From Streptomyces triticisoli (GTDB taxonomy: Bacteria; Actinomycetota; Actinomycetes; Streptomycetales; Streptomycetaceae), in the NCBI RefSeq assembly GCF_003270085.1, contig NZ_QFDQ01000143.1:1-52791 (forward strand): 52,791 bases of DNA, in the 5' to 3' direction. Both the position numbers and the translations under genes were made by a program. Below the pieces are notes generated by a model that saw nothing but the letters and a program-made list of their open reading frames with translations, had not been told where the DNA came from and did not search any database. This document shows, one piece after another, positions 8,049-18,672 of this stretch (the stretch's first letter is position 1; each line of letters starts with the position of its first letter).

Positions 8049-8471
8049 GGGTTGCCTCCTGATGGTGTTGCGTTATAGGTCTTCTGGCCACGCGCGTACG
8101 CGGGGCATTGGCCGTAGTCCACACGGGCGGGCCGGATCGCGCAAGTACCCGGCGGTTCAGACCGCCGAAACGGTGACGATCCTGGCGGTGTCGCCGCAAC
8201 TCCTGACACGGTATCGCGGTCGGCCCCGACACACACCACACCCTTCCGTCCGGTTTGCGTGTTGGGGAACCGCCTACGGACAGCCTACGTGCAGGAGACG
8301 CGGGGGGATGCCCTTGTTACCCCGGGGTAGAGATGACGTTTGGCTCCCACGAGGTACACGATGGGGAACGGTGCAGACACAGGCAGACAAACCGACTGGA
8401 ACCCAGGGAAACTCCAGAACGAGCCCAGAAACGCCCCAGATATGTCAGCCCTCTGACAGGTAAGGAACAGC
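8049..8471. promoter_or_regulatory. Divergent control region between the DUF3052 gene and aceE
   Basis: No convincing gene lies in these 423 bp. The stretch should carry promoters for both flanking genes. Its clearest element is an inverted repeat TGTCAG-CCCT-CTGACA at 8443-8458, 13 bp before the aceE GTG and immediately upstream of the AAGGA ribosome binding site. I could not assign a confident -35/-10 pair for aceE. Confidence 0.55.
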
Positions 8472-11219
<2,748 letters not shown>

Positions 11220-11227
11220 GGATGCCC

Positions 11228-11262
11228 GGAGGGCGGCGGGGTCCACGACTCCGCCGCCCTCC
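11228..11262 (+). terminator. Terminator of aceE
   Basis: Perfect 12-bp arms GGAGGGCGGCGG (11228-11239) and CCGCCGCCCTCC (11251-11262) around an 11-nt loop, starting 9 bp after the aceE stop. Confidence 0.88.
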
Positions 11263-11326
11263 GCAGTGGGTGCATGGCGCACCGAGTCGCCCTGGAGGGT
11301 GGGCTTGCCCGTGCTTGCGGGGCGCC

Positions 11327-11389
11327 TCCCCCCAAGCTCTCGGCTTCTCCCCCACTCTCGGCTTCGCTCGAGCGGGGGGGACCCCCATG
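11327..11389. repeat. Streptomyces intergenic palindromic repeat
   Basis: This C-rich then G-rich block contains two direct copies of CTCTCGGCTTC (from 11336 and 11355) followed by GCTCGAGCGGGGGGG and ACCCCCATG. Sequences of this form (ACTCTCGGCTTCGCTCGAGC and onward) recur between genes in Streptomyces genomes, as I recall. It can fold on itself. No coding potential. Confidence 0.6.
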
Positions 11390-11455
11390 AGCGGGGCCCC
11401 CAGCGCCCTGGAGCCCCCAGGCGTTCAGCACTGGGGGAGGCACGACTGCCCGCAG

Positions 11456-11746
11456 CTACATGCTTGCCGCCCCGGCCAGCGCGACGATGCCCAGAAGGGT
11501 GTCGATGGCGCCCAGGACCAGGGCGACCAGGGCCGGGAGGGATCGGCTGCCCGCCCAGCTGCGCCCCATCGCCAGCCATCCGCAGACGACCGCCACCGGC
11601 CCGAGGACGATGCTCAGCACGAAGAATCCGGCGACCGCACAGATGGTCCCGATGATCCCGAGCGTCGCACGGTCCGGCCCGGTCCGTAACCACGTCCGGC
11701 CACGTGACCGGGGGTACCCGCGCGTTCCGCGTCCGAAGCCCGCCAT
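11456..11746 (-). CDS. Small DUF4190-like membrane protein
   Basis: A 96-residue protein with two hydrophobic hairpin segments: ATLGIIGTICAVAGFFVLSIVLGPVAVVCGWLAMG and LPALVALVLGAIDTLLGIVAL. The Gly-Arg-rich N-terminus (AGFGRGTRGYPRSRGR) would face the cytosol. The second part (GWLAMGRSWAGSRSL, then a helix with a single Asp) matches DUF4190, a common small actinobacterial membrane domain of unknown function. ATG 11746 is chosen because GGGAG lies six bases upstream; two earlier starts in the frame are too close to it. It appears to be monocistronic. Confidence 0.75.
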   Translation of the reverse strand: MAGFGRGTRGYPRSRGRTWLRTGPDRATLGIIGTICAVAGFFVLSIVLGPVAVVCGWLAMGRSWAGSRSLPALVALVLGAIDTLLGIVALAGAASM

Positions 11747-11973
11747 CATCAACTCCCTGAACCCATCATCGAGTTGAAGTCACCTTGGGGTTCACGGTTG
11801 CGGGTACCCCGGTTCCGTCCGCCGAAGCCGCCCGCGCGCTGCCCCCCTCCAGCAGCGCGCCGCAGCCGTTCGTCCTCCATTCCCTGCGGAGGACTTGACC
11901 CACTGTCACCCGCGGCGTGCACCGAAGGCGAGGGATCTTCGACTCGGTCACCCTGATGGGCGAACCGCGCCGG

Positions 11974-13593
11974 TCAGATGTGGCCGACCCCCGCTCCCGC
12001 CTCCGCGTTCTCCCCGCGCTTGGTGAGCAGCGCGACCAGGACGGCCACGGCCGCGATTCCGGCGGCGACGAGGGAGGCGAGGCTCATGCCGGAGATGAAG
12101 GTGTCGTGCGCGACGGAGGTGATCTTCGCGGCGATCGCCTCGGGCGTTCCCCGCGGCACCGGCGCCACGCCGATCTGGACCAGCTCGGAGGCCTGGCCCA
12201 TCTGGGCGGGGGGGATGTCCGGGAGCCCTGCGTCCTTCCAGTTGCCGGGCAGGTCGTTGTTCACCTTGGAAGCCATCACGGCGCCCAGCACGGCCGTACC
12301 GAGGCTGCCGCCGATCTGCATGGCGGACTGCTGCAGCCCGCCGGCCACGCCGGACAGCTCCAGCGGCGCGTTGCCGACGATGACCTCGGTGGCGCCGACC
12401 ATGACGGGGGCGAGGCCGAGGCCGAGCAGAGCGAACCAGAGCGACATGGTGGCGCTGCCGGTGTCCGTCTCCAGCGTGGACAGGCCGTACATGGCCAGCG
12501 CGGTGGCGGCCATGCCGCCGGCCAGCGGAACGCGCGGGCCCAGCTTGGTGATCATGAAGCCCGCGAGCGGGGAGGCGACGATCATCGCGCCGGTGAGCGG
12601 AAGGAGGTGCATGCCCGCTTCGATCGGGCTCATCCCGTGCACGCTCTGCAGGTAGAAGGTCACGAAGAACAGGCCGCCCATGAACGCGATGGCCATCAGG
12701 ACCATGAGGACCACGCCCGCGGACAGCGGCACCGAGCGGAACAGCGCCAGCGGGATCAACGGCTCCTTCACCTTGGTCTCCCAGAAGGCGAAGGCGCCGA
12801 AACCGATGAGGGACGCGACGATGAACGCCCACGTCGAGCCGTCGCCCCAGCCCCAGTCCCCTGCCTTGATCAGGGCCCAGACCAGGCAGAACATGGAGGC
12901 CGAGAGCAGAACGATGCCGAGGACGTCGAAGGAGCGCGGCGCGTTCTCGGCGCGGTGGTCGAGCAGGATCAGCAGGCCCAGGACCAGGGCGAGGACGCCG
13001 ACGGGCACGTTGATGAAGAACACCGACTGCCAGTTGACGTGCTCGACGAGGAAGCCGCCGAGGATCGGGCCGCCGGCGGTGGAGGCGCCGATGACCATGC
13101 CCCAGATGCCGATGGCCATGTTGAGCTTCTCGGCCGGGAAGGTGGCCCGCAGCAGACCGAGCGCGGCCGGCATCAGCAGCGCGCCGAACAGGCCCTGGAG
13201 GACCCGGAAGACGATGACCATGGCGATGGTGCTGGACAGCCCGATCGCCCCGGAGGCGGCGGCGAAGCCGGTCACGCCGATGAGGAAGGTCTGCCGGTGC
13301 CCGAAGCGGTCACCGAGCTTGCCCGCGGTGATGAGGGAGACCGCGAGGGCGAGGAAGTAGGAGTTGGTGATCCACTGGACGTCGGCGAGGCTGGCGCCCA
13401 GGTCCTTGGCGATGGCCGGGTTGGCGATGGCCACGATGGTGCCGTCGAGGGCCACCATCATGACCCCTACGGCGACGGTGATCAGGGTGACCCACGGGTG
13501 CCCGCGCAGCCCCTTGGACGGCGCGGGCTCCGACGGGGCCGTCGAGGCGTTCTCCCCCGGCCCGGTCGATTCGATGGCGGTCTGACTAGTCAT
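11974..13593 (-). CDS. MFS multidrug exporter, DHA2 (EmrB/QacA) family
   Basis: A 539-residue protein with about 14 membrane segments, the DHA2 drug:H+ antiporter layout. Conserved pieces include MMVALDGTIVAIANPAIAKDLGAS in helix 1 (motif D1-like), then GKLGDRFGHRQTFLIG (motif A) at about residues 87-102, and PILGGFLVEHVNWQSVFFINVPVG (motif C region). The start at ATG 13593 is supported by a promoter whose -10 lies exactly 7 bp upstream, implying a leaderless mRNA. It is divergent from a TetR regulator with an inverted repeat inside its promoter, the classic arrangement for an inducible efflux pump. Substrate unknown. Confidence 0.93.
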   Translation of the reverse strand: MTSQTAIESTGPGENASTAPSEPAPSKGLRGHPWVTLITVAVGVMMVALDGTIVAIANPAIAKDLGASLADVQWITNSYFLALAVSLITAGKLGDRFGHRQTFLIGVTGFAAASGAIGLSSTIAMVIVFRVLQGLFGALLMPAALGLLRATFPAEKLNMAIGIWGMVIGASTAGGPILGGFLVEHVNWQSVFFINVPVGVLALVLGLLILLDHRAENAPRSFDVLGIVLLSASMFCLVWALIKAGDWGWGDGSTWAFIVASLIGFGAFAFWETKVKEPLIPLALFRSVPLSAGVVLMVLMAIAFMGGLFFVTFYLQSVHGMSPIEAGMHLLPLTGAMIVASPLAGFMITKLGPRVPLAGGMAATALAMYGLSTLETDTGSATMSLWFALLGLGLAPVMVGATEVIVGNAPLELSGVAGGLQQSAMQIGGSLGTAVLGAVMASKVNNDLPGNWKDAGLPDIPPAQMGQASELVQIGVAPVPRGTPEAIAAKITSVAHDTFISGMSLASLVAAGIAAVAVLVALLTKRGENAEAGAGVGHI

Positions 13594-13600
13594 GGGTTCG

Positions 13601-13630
13601 AGGCTAATGACAGCCACTGACAATTGACAA
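13601..13630 (-). promoter_or_regulatory. Promoter of the MFS exporter with TetR operator in the spacer
   Basis: On the minus strand: -35 TTGTCA (13630-13625), 18-bp spacer, -10 TAGCCT (13606-13601), then 7 nt to the ATG. The spacer contains the imperfect palindrome TGACAGCCACTGACA (13608-13622; arms TG-CAG and CTG-CA), a likely site for the divergent TetR protein. Confidence 0.65.
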
Positions 13631-13732
13631 AGGGGTTCACCCGTCAGTCACTGTCGTGTCGTTCCCTATACTCTGAGCTGGGGAAACAGTTCACAGTGCG
13701 GGACAGCGCGAGAAGAGGGTCCGGAGAGCTCC

Positions 13733-14422
13733 ATGGAGACGGCGGGGACCACCGGGACGGCCCCACAGGCGGTGCGGGCGGTGTCACGGCCGGGGCTGCG
13801 CGAGCGCAAGAAGCGACGCACCAGGTACGCGCTGCTGCGGTCCGCGCTCGAACTGTTCACCACCCAGGGGTACGAGAACACGACGGTCGACGAGATCGCC
13901 GAGGCCGTCGACGTCTCCCAGCGCACCTTCTTCCGCTACTTCGGCGGCAAGGAGGACGTCGCCCTCGCCGTGCAGGAGATGGTGGAGGCGCACTTCGTCG
14001 ACTCGCTGCGCGCCCGCCCGCCCGGGGAGCCCCCGCTGGAGGCGCTGCGCCGGGCGGTGCTGGAGGGCTGGGACACGATCAGTGACGCCGTCGGGACCGT
14101 CGTGCCCGTGGAGCTGTATCTGCGCATGTTCCGGGTGATCGAGTCGACGCCGGTCCTGCTGGCCGCGCAGCTGCGCCGCTCGGCGGAGACCGAGGAGCAG
14201 ATCGCGCGTCTGCTCGCCGAGCGCGAGGGCCTGGACGTGGACGCCGATCCGCGGCCGCGGCTGGCGGTGGCCGTCTTCGGCGCGGTGATGCGGGTGACGA
14301 GCCGTCAGTGGAGCGCGGTCGAGGACGCCGGCCTGGAGGCGATGCGGGAACTCACCGCCGCGTACCTCGATCAGGTGGGACCCGCGCTGACCGGGAACTG
14401 GCGTACGACCCTCCGGCGTTGA
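13733..14422 (+). CDS. TetR-family repressor, probable regulator of the MFS exporter
   Basis: A 229-residue TetR-type regulator. The DNA-binding domain covers about residues 20-75: RERKKRRTRYALLRSALELF, then GYENTTVDEIAEAVDVSQRTFFRYFGGKEDVAL, with the recognition helix at SQRTFFRYF. The C-terminal half is a divergent helical ligand domain (LEAMRELTAAYLDQVGPALTG at the end), so the ligand cannot be predicted. The start is ATG 13733 with GGAGAG upstream. It is divergent from the efflux gene, with 139 bp between the two starts, and most likely represses it and itself. Confidence 0.92.
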   Translation: METAGTTGTAPQAVRAVSRPGLRERKKRRTRYALLRSALELFTTQGYENTTVDEIAEAVDVSQRTFFRYFGGKEDVALAVQEMVEAHFVDSLRARPPGEPPLEALRRAVLEGWDTISDAVGTVVPVELYLRMFRVIESTPVLLAAQLRRSAETEEQIARLLAEREGLDVDADPRPRLAVAVFGAVMRVTSRQWSAVEDAGLEAMRELTAAYLDQVGPALTGNWRTTLRR

Positions 14423-14572
14423 GCCGGACACACGCCACCGCTGCCGAACTGCCGCACGCCTGAGCGGACTTGAACAGGCGTACGGACTGCATTAACCCTC
14501 ACGCCACTTGAAACGTGATCCCTGTCACTCGGTTAACGCGAGACCGTCTCGTTCTCCTAGTGTGTCCTCCCA

Positions 14573-15790
14573 GTGACTTCCTTCGACACCTCCCCACACC
14601 TCAACGCCTGGCGCGCCCTGCTCGCGCTGGCCGTGGTCTTCGTGATGCTGGCCACCACCGGCTGGACCGCCATGCGCGGCCACCGCGGGACCACCGCCCT
14701 GCAGGCGTCCCTGTCCGCCTGGGACCACGGCCGCCTGCACAAACACCGGCTGCCCGCCCCGGACGCGGCCCCCGCCCTGCTGAGCCGCTTCTTCGCCTCG
14801 CTCACCGCGCAGGACCGCAGCCGGCTCGCCCACCGCTATCCGCTCGCGGTCGGCAACATGAACGGCGCCCCGGTCAAGCTGCGCTACCAGGCCAACCGCA
14901 TCGCGCTCCGCCAGGCGCGCAAGGTCGAGCTGAGACGCATGCACGACAGCCGGCTCACCCCGGCCGGGCAGCAGGACGCCGGCCGCCGTGTGAACCGCTA
15001 CACGGCGCTGATGGCGAAGGGCCGGCAGATCCTCGCCTTCGACCCCGGCGGCACCGGCCGCGTCGCCGAGGTCTTCGGCGACCTGCGCAGGGCGGAGCGG
15101 ATCTCCGTCGTCGTCCCCGGTGTCGACACCGACCTGTTCACCTTCCGGAGGACCCACCGCCCGTACTCGGCTCCGCACGGCATGGCGAAGTCGCTGTACG
15201 CGGCCGAGCGCACGGCGGCCCCCGGCACCCGTACGGCCGTGATCGCCTGGGCCGACTACACCGCGCCCAGCGGGCTCGGCGTGGACGCGGCCACGGCGAT
15301 GCGCGCCGAGGAGGGCGCCGTCCGGCTGAACAGGCTGCTGCGAGGACTGCCCGGCACCTCGCCCGTCTCGCTGTTCTGCCACAGCTACGGTTCGGTGGTG
15401 TGCGGCGTCGCCGCGCGCGGGCTGCCGGACCGGGTGTCCGACGTAGCGGTGGCCGCCAGCCCTGGCATGCGGGCGGCCAAGGTCTCCCACCTGCGCACCT
15501 CCGCCAGGGTGTGGGCGATGCGGGACGCCACCGACTGGATCCAGGACGTGCCGTACCTGGAGCTCGGCGGCCTCGGCCACGGCGCCGACCCGGTCTCCCC
15601 GGCGTTCGGGGCGCGCGTGCTGTCGGCACGGAGTGCGAAGGGCCACGCCGGCTACTTCGAGCCGGGCACCGACAGCCTGACCAACTTCGCCGGAATCGGG
15701 GTCGGCGCGTACGACTCGGTGCGCTGCGCCCATGACGACGACAGGTGCCGGGCGGATTTGTCCGGTACGACGACGGCCGGACGCGCGTAG
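14573..15790 (+). CDS. Membrane-anchored alpha/beta hydrolase, DUF1023 family
   Basis: A 405-residue protein. A hydrophobic N-terminal segment (LLALAVVFVMLATTGWTAM, about residues 16-34) acts as a signal anchor. A long helical linker is followed by the DUF1023 hydrolase domain: VVVPGVDTDLFTF, then RTAVIAWADY, and the nucleophile elbow FCHSYGSVVCGVAARGLP with Ser at about 271. A late GHAGYFEPGTDSLTNFAGIGVG would carry the catalytic His. The exported domain probably acts outside the membrane; the substrate is unknown. The start is GTG 14573, nine bases after a TAGTGT hexamer, so it is near-leaderless without a clear ribosome binding site. Confidence 0.85.
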   Translation: MTSFDTSPHLNAWRALLALAVVFVMLATTGWTAMRGHRGTTALQASLSAWDHGRLHKHRLPAPDAAPALLSRFFASLTAQDRSRLAHRYPLAVGNMNGAPVKLRYQANRIALRQARKVELRRMHDSRLTPAGQQDAGRRVNRYTALMAKGRQILAFDPGGTGRVAEVFGDLRRAERISVVVPGVDTDLFTFRRTHRPYSAPHGMAKSLYAAERTAAPGTRTAVIAWADYTAPSGLGVDAATAMRAEEGAVRLNRLLRGLPGTSPVSLFCHSYGSVVCGVAARGLPDRVSDVAVAASPGMRAAKVSHLRTSARVWAMRDATDWIQDVPYLELGGLGHGADPVSPAFGARVLSARSAKGHAGYFEPGTDSLTNFAGIGVGAYDSVRCAHDDDRCRADLSGTTTAGRA

Positions 15791-15843
15791 AGACAGCAGG
15801 AAGTGCGGTCTGCGCGGGGAGGGACGGAGAAGCCCGTGCCCCC

Positions 15844-15849
15844 TACGAT
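15844..15849 (+). promoter_or_regulatory. -10 box of a leaderless gene
   Basis: TACGAT ends 7 nt before the ATG at 15857; there is no ribosome binding site. Confidence 0.55.
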
Positions 15850-15856
15850 GAGCCGC

Positions 15857-16714
15857 ATGGGTGACGTACTGGCCGGATTTCACGCTGTCTGGGAGTTCGA
15901 GTCCGACTCCGTGCTCATCCGCTACGAACGGGGGATTCGAACACCTAGGCTCTTCCAGACACTCGGTGCCCGCCGGATTCCACTGACGGCGCTCGAGGAC
16001 GTGACGCTCGCCGCGGGCAGACGCGGCACGGTGGTCCTGCGCGCCGAGCCCAGGCCCGGCGCCGACCCGCTGATGGACGCGGCCGACGGACAGCTGAAGG
16101 AGGGCTGCGACCCGTACCGGCTGGTGCTGCCGGCCGAGCGGGAGACGCTCGCCGAGTACTACGCCGACGAACTGCGCCCGCGCCTCACCGAGAGCGGCCC
16201 GGCCGACCGCCACCTGGTGGCGCCGCCCGCGGCGCCGCTCCAGTTCAAGGCGTACGACGGGAAGGCGTCCTTCGACGGCAGCGCGGTGCGCTTCCGGTGG
16301 TCGTGGACGGGGGCGTCCTCGGCCAAGTGGAAGGCCGGCGACCGGAGTTATCCCGTCGCCGACCTGGGCGGGGTGGAGTGGCGCTCACCCGAACTCTTCG
16401 AGGGCCATCTGCGGCTGCTGCCGCGCGAGCCGGACGCCACAGCCGTACGACCGCCGCAGCCGGACCAGGATCCGGCCGCGGTGGTGTTCGGCCTCGGCTA
16501 CGGCCCGGTCCACGAGTCCCTGCCGTTCGCGGCGGCCGTACTGGCCGCGGTCCGGTCGGCGAGCCCCCCGACCCCGGTCACCGTCCCGGCCCCTCGCCGC
16601 GACCCCGCGGACATCGCGGACCGCATCCGCCACCTGGGGGAACTCCACCAGGCGGGGCTGGTGACGGACGAGGAGTTCTCGGTGAAGAAGGCACAACTGC
16701 TCGCCGAGCTGTAA
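15857..16714 (+). CDS. DUF4429 protein with C-terminal SHOCT domain
   Basis: A 285-residue cytosolic protein. Two PH-like DUF4429 repeats are seen. The first is MGDVLAGFHAVWEFESDSVLIRYERG...PRLFQTLGARRIPLTALEDVTL. The second is FKAYDGKASFDGSAVRFRWSWTGASSAKWKAGDRSYPVADLGGVEWRSP at about residues 130-180. The last 35 residues, IADRIRHLGELHQAGLVTDEEFSVKKAQLLAEL, are a SHOCT helical hairpin, a short C-terminal domain often linked to oligomerisation or membrane proteins. I chose ATG 15857 over upstream starts because a -10 hexamer sits exactly 7 nt before it. Function unknown. Confidence 0.88.
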   Translation: MGDVLAGFHAVWEFESDSVLIRYERGIRTPRLFQTLGARRIPLTALEDVTLAAGRRGTVVLRAEPRPGADPLMDAADGQLKEGCDPYRLVLPAERETLAEYYADELRPRLTESGPADRHLVAPPAAPLQFKAYDGKASFDGSAVRFRWSWTGASSAKWKAGDRSYPVADLGGVEWRSPELFEGHLRLLPREPDATAVRPPQPDQDPAAVVFGLGYGPVHESLPFAAAVLAAVRSASPPTPVTVPAPRRDPADIADRIRHLGELHQAGLVTDEEFSVKKAQLLAEL

Positions 16715-16731
16715 CCCTGGACGGATGGGAC

Positions 16732-17214
16732 CTAGTGGGGCTGCTGAGGCCCGGCGTCCGCATAGAAGCTGATCTTCCGGTCCAGTACCGCGAGCGTGTC
16801 CCGGAGTTCGGCGATCCGGTCCAGGACGTCCCGGCGGGTCGCCTCGAGCAGCGCGTGCCGCTCGCCGTACGTGTTCTCGCCCGCGCGCACCAGCTCCGCG
16901 TACCTGACCATGTCCGCGACCGGCATGCCGGTCAGGCGCAGCTTGCCGACGAGGTCGAGCCAGTCCAGGTCGCGGTTGGTGTAGCGGCGCTGGCCGGTGT
17001 GCGAGCGGTCGACGTGGGCCATCAGGCCGATCCGCTCGTACCAGCGCAGGGTGTGGGCCGTCAGCCCGGTGAAGGCGACGACCTCGCTGATGGTGTACCT
17101 GTCCTGCCCGTCGGGGCGCGGGTGCCGCCGGGGTCCGGCGGCACAGAGGTCGGTACGGGTGGGGGCCTGCTCGGTCTCCTCGGTGGTCACGGGCGTGGTC
17201 TGCGTCACCGTCAT
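16732..17214 (-). CDS. MerR-family transcriptional regulator
   Basis: A 160-residue MerR regulator. ATG 17214 (MTVTQTTPVTTEE) has GGAGG five bases upstream, better than the ATG three codons earlier. The winged helix begins at about residue 38: YTISEVVAFTGLTAHTLRWYERIGLMAHVDRSHTGQRRYTNRDLDWLDLVGKLRLTGM, the standard MerR DNA-binding domain. It is followed by the dimerisation helix (RRDVLDRIAELRDTLAVLDRKISFY). There is no Cys-rich metal loop, so an effector other than a metal is likely. The gene converges on the DUF4429 gene (17 bp apart) and is divergent from a GNAT gene, its most obvious candidate target. Confidence 0.9.
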   Translation of the reverse strand: MTVTQTTPVTTEETEQAPTRTDLCAAGPRRHPRPDGQDRYTISEVVAFTGLTAHTLRWYERIGLMAHVDRSHTGQRRYTNRDLDWLDLVGKLRLTGMPVADMVRYAELVRAGENTYGERHALLEATRRDVLDRIAELRDTLAVLDRKISFYADAGPQQPH

Positions 17215-17308
17215 GGCCTCCACGCTATGGCCTTGGAGCCCACTCCAAGCAAGTGGAACCCGCCAGGGCGGCCGGAAAAAGCGGGGGACACGGGGCGGGT
17301 GCGGTGGC

Positions 17309-17314
17309 TAGCGT
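17309..17314 (+). promoter_or_regulatory. -10 box of a leaderless gene
   Basis: TAGCGT ends 7 nt before the ATG at 17322. Confidence 0.55.
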
Positions 17315-17321
17315 GCGGGGC

Positions 17322-17792
17322 ATGAGTCTCGTACGACGTGCTGAGCCCGCCGACGCCGCGGAAGTGCTGCGACTGCGCCAGGTGATGATCGACTCGGTCC
17401 ACGGCGCCGACCCCTCCACCGAGTGGCACGCAATGTCCCTGCCGGTCCTGCGCGAGAAGCTGGCCGACCCGGACGGGGACTTCGTGGCGTACGTCGTGGA
17501 CCACCCGGAGCGGCCGGGGGCGCTGGCCGCGCTGGTGGCGGGCACGATCGAGTACCGGATCGGCCGGGCGCGCAACCCGCTCGGCACCGTCGGCCACGTC
17601 TTCAGCGTCGCGACGGATCCGGATGCCCGCCGCCGCGGGTACGCGCGTGCGTGCATGGAGATACTGCTCGACTGGTTCCGCAAGCGCGGCGCCGACCGGG
17701 TGCAGCTCACCACGTCCGCCGAGGGCGCGCCGCTGTACACCTCCCTCGGCTTCCGGCCCAAGCCCGACCCGTTGCTGGAGCTGTGGCTTTGA
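17322..17792 (+). CDS. GNAT-family N-acetyltransferase
   Basis: A 156-residue GNAT. The start MSLVRRAEPADAAEVLRLRQ matches the usual GNAT first strand and helix; an upstream in-frame start would add 23 residues unlike the family. The acetyl-CoA motif A reads HVFSVATDPDARRRGYARACMEILLDWFRKRGADRV at about residues 90-126, with the R-R-x-G-Y-A pyrophosphate loop. Motif B ends in SAEGAPLYTSLGFRPKPDPLLEL. The acceptor is unknown. It is leaderless by the -10 spacing and may form a unit with the serine hydrolase gene 18 bp downstream, although that gene has its own -10 box. Confidence 0.9.
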   Translation: MSLVRRAEPADAAEVLRLRQVMIDSVHGADPSTEWHAMSLPVLREKLADPDGDFVAYVVDHPERPGALAALVAGTIEYRIGRARNPLGTVGHVFSVATDPDARRRGYARACMEILLDWFRKRGADRVQLTTSAEGAPLYTSLGFRPKPDPLLELWL

Positions 17793-17797
17793 GCGCT

Positions 17798-17803
17798 TAG
17801 GCT
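17798..17803 (+). promoter_or_regulatory. -10 box of a leaderless gene
   Basis: TAGGCT ends 7 nt before the ATG at 17811. Confidence 0.5.
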
Positions 17804-17810
17804 CGATGTC

Positions 17811-18629
17811 ATGTCGTTGAAGAGCCTGACCTCGATCGAGAACTGGCCGGTCCCCACCGCCGCGGCGGGCGTGGTCCGCGCGGACGGCACGGTCCTGGGC
17901 ACCCACGGCCCGACCGCTCAGCGCTTCCCGCTGGCCTCGGTCACCAAGCCGCTGGCTGCCTACGCGGTGCTCGTGGCGTACGAGGAGGGCGCGATCGAGC
18001 TGGACGAGCCGGCCGGCCCACCCGGCGCGACCGTCCGCCACCTGCTCGCCCACACCTCGGGCCTGGCCTTCGACGAGCACCGGGTGATGGCCCCGCCCGG
18101 CGAACGGCGGCTGTACTCCAACGCGGGCTTCGAGCAGCTCGGCGACCACGTGACGAAGGCGACGGACATCCCGTTCACGGAGTACCTGCGCCAGGCGGTG
18201 CTGGCCCCCCTGGGCATGACGCAGACGACCCTGGACGGCTCCCCGGCCAAGGACGCGGTCTCGACGGTCGACGACCTGCTCCGCTTCGCCGCCGAGATCC
18301 AGGCCCCGCGCCTGCTGGACCCCCGCACGGTCGCCGAGGCGATGACGGTCCAGTACCCCGGCACCAAGGGCGTCCTGCCGGGCTACGGCCACCAGAACCC
18401 CAACGACTGGGGCCTGGGCTTCGAGATCCGCGGCTCCAAGACCCCCCACTGGACCGGCACTTCCTCCTCTCCCCGCACCTTCGGCCACTTCGGCCAGTCC
18501 GGCACGTTCCTGTGGACCGACCCGGACGCGGGGGTGGCCTGCGTGGCCCTGACCGACCGCGCCTTCGGCCCCTGGGCGATCGAGGCGTGGCCGGCTTTCA
18601 CGGACGCGGTACTGACAGAACTGCGCTGA
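17811..18629 (+). CDS. Serine hydrolase, class C beta-lactamase/esterase fold
   Basis: A 272-residue protein with the three serine beta-lactamase/PBP motifs: SVTK (nucleophile Ser at about residue 43), YSN at about 104-106 (class C YxN), and HFGQSG at about 227-232 in the place of KTG. The helix QLGDHVTKATDIPFTEYLRQAVLAPLGMTQT is typical of the family. There is no signal peptide, so it is probably a cytosolic esterase or amidase rather than a true beta-lactamase. It is short compared with AmpC (about 360). It sits 18 bp after the GNAT gene, and GC-rich stem-loop repeats just after the stop may terminate it. Confidence 0.88.
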   Translation: MSLKSLTSIENWPVPTAAAGVVRADGTVLGTHGPTAQRFPLASVTKPLAAYAVLVAYEEGAIELDEPAGPPGATVRHLLAHTSGLAFDEHRVMAPPGERRLYSNAGFEQLGDHVTKATDIPFTEYLRQAVLAPLGMTQTTLDGSPAKDAVSTVDDLLRFAAEIQAPRLLDPRTVAEAMTVQYPGTKGVLPGYGHQNPNDWGLGFEIRGSKTPHWTGTSSSPRTFGHFGQSGTFLWTDPDAGVACVALTDRAFGPWAIEAWPAFTDAVLTELR

Positions 18630-18635
18630 CACCGC

Positions 18636-18672
18636 CGGCCGGCCCACCACCGGCCGGCCCACCACCGGCCGC
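18636..18672 (+). repeat. Short GC-rich tandem repeat, probable terminator
   Basis: CCGGCCGGCCCACCA is repeated in tandem with a 15-bp period (about two and a half copies) shortly after the hydrolase stop. GGCCGG/CCGGCC pairs across CCCACCA loops can form nested hairpins, consistent with a transcription end. Confidence 0.6.

Noticed and set aside
11917..13620. A 567-codon frame opposite the MFS exporter
   Set aside because: The product is a His/Asp/Gly/Glu-rich reading of the antisense strand; the exporter frame has 14 membrane segments and MFS motifs.
14525..16213. A 562-codon minus frame over the DUF1023 and DUF4429 genes
   Set aside because: Arg/Gly/Ala-rich without motifs, while the + strand genes have a signal anchor and the HSYGS nucleophile motif.
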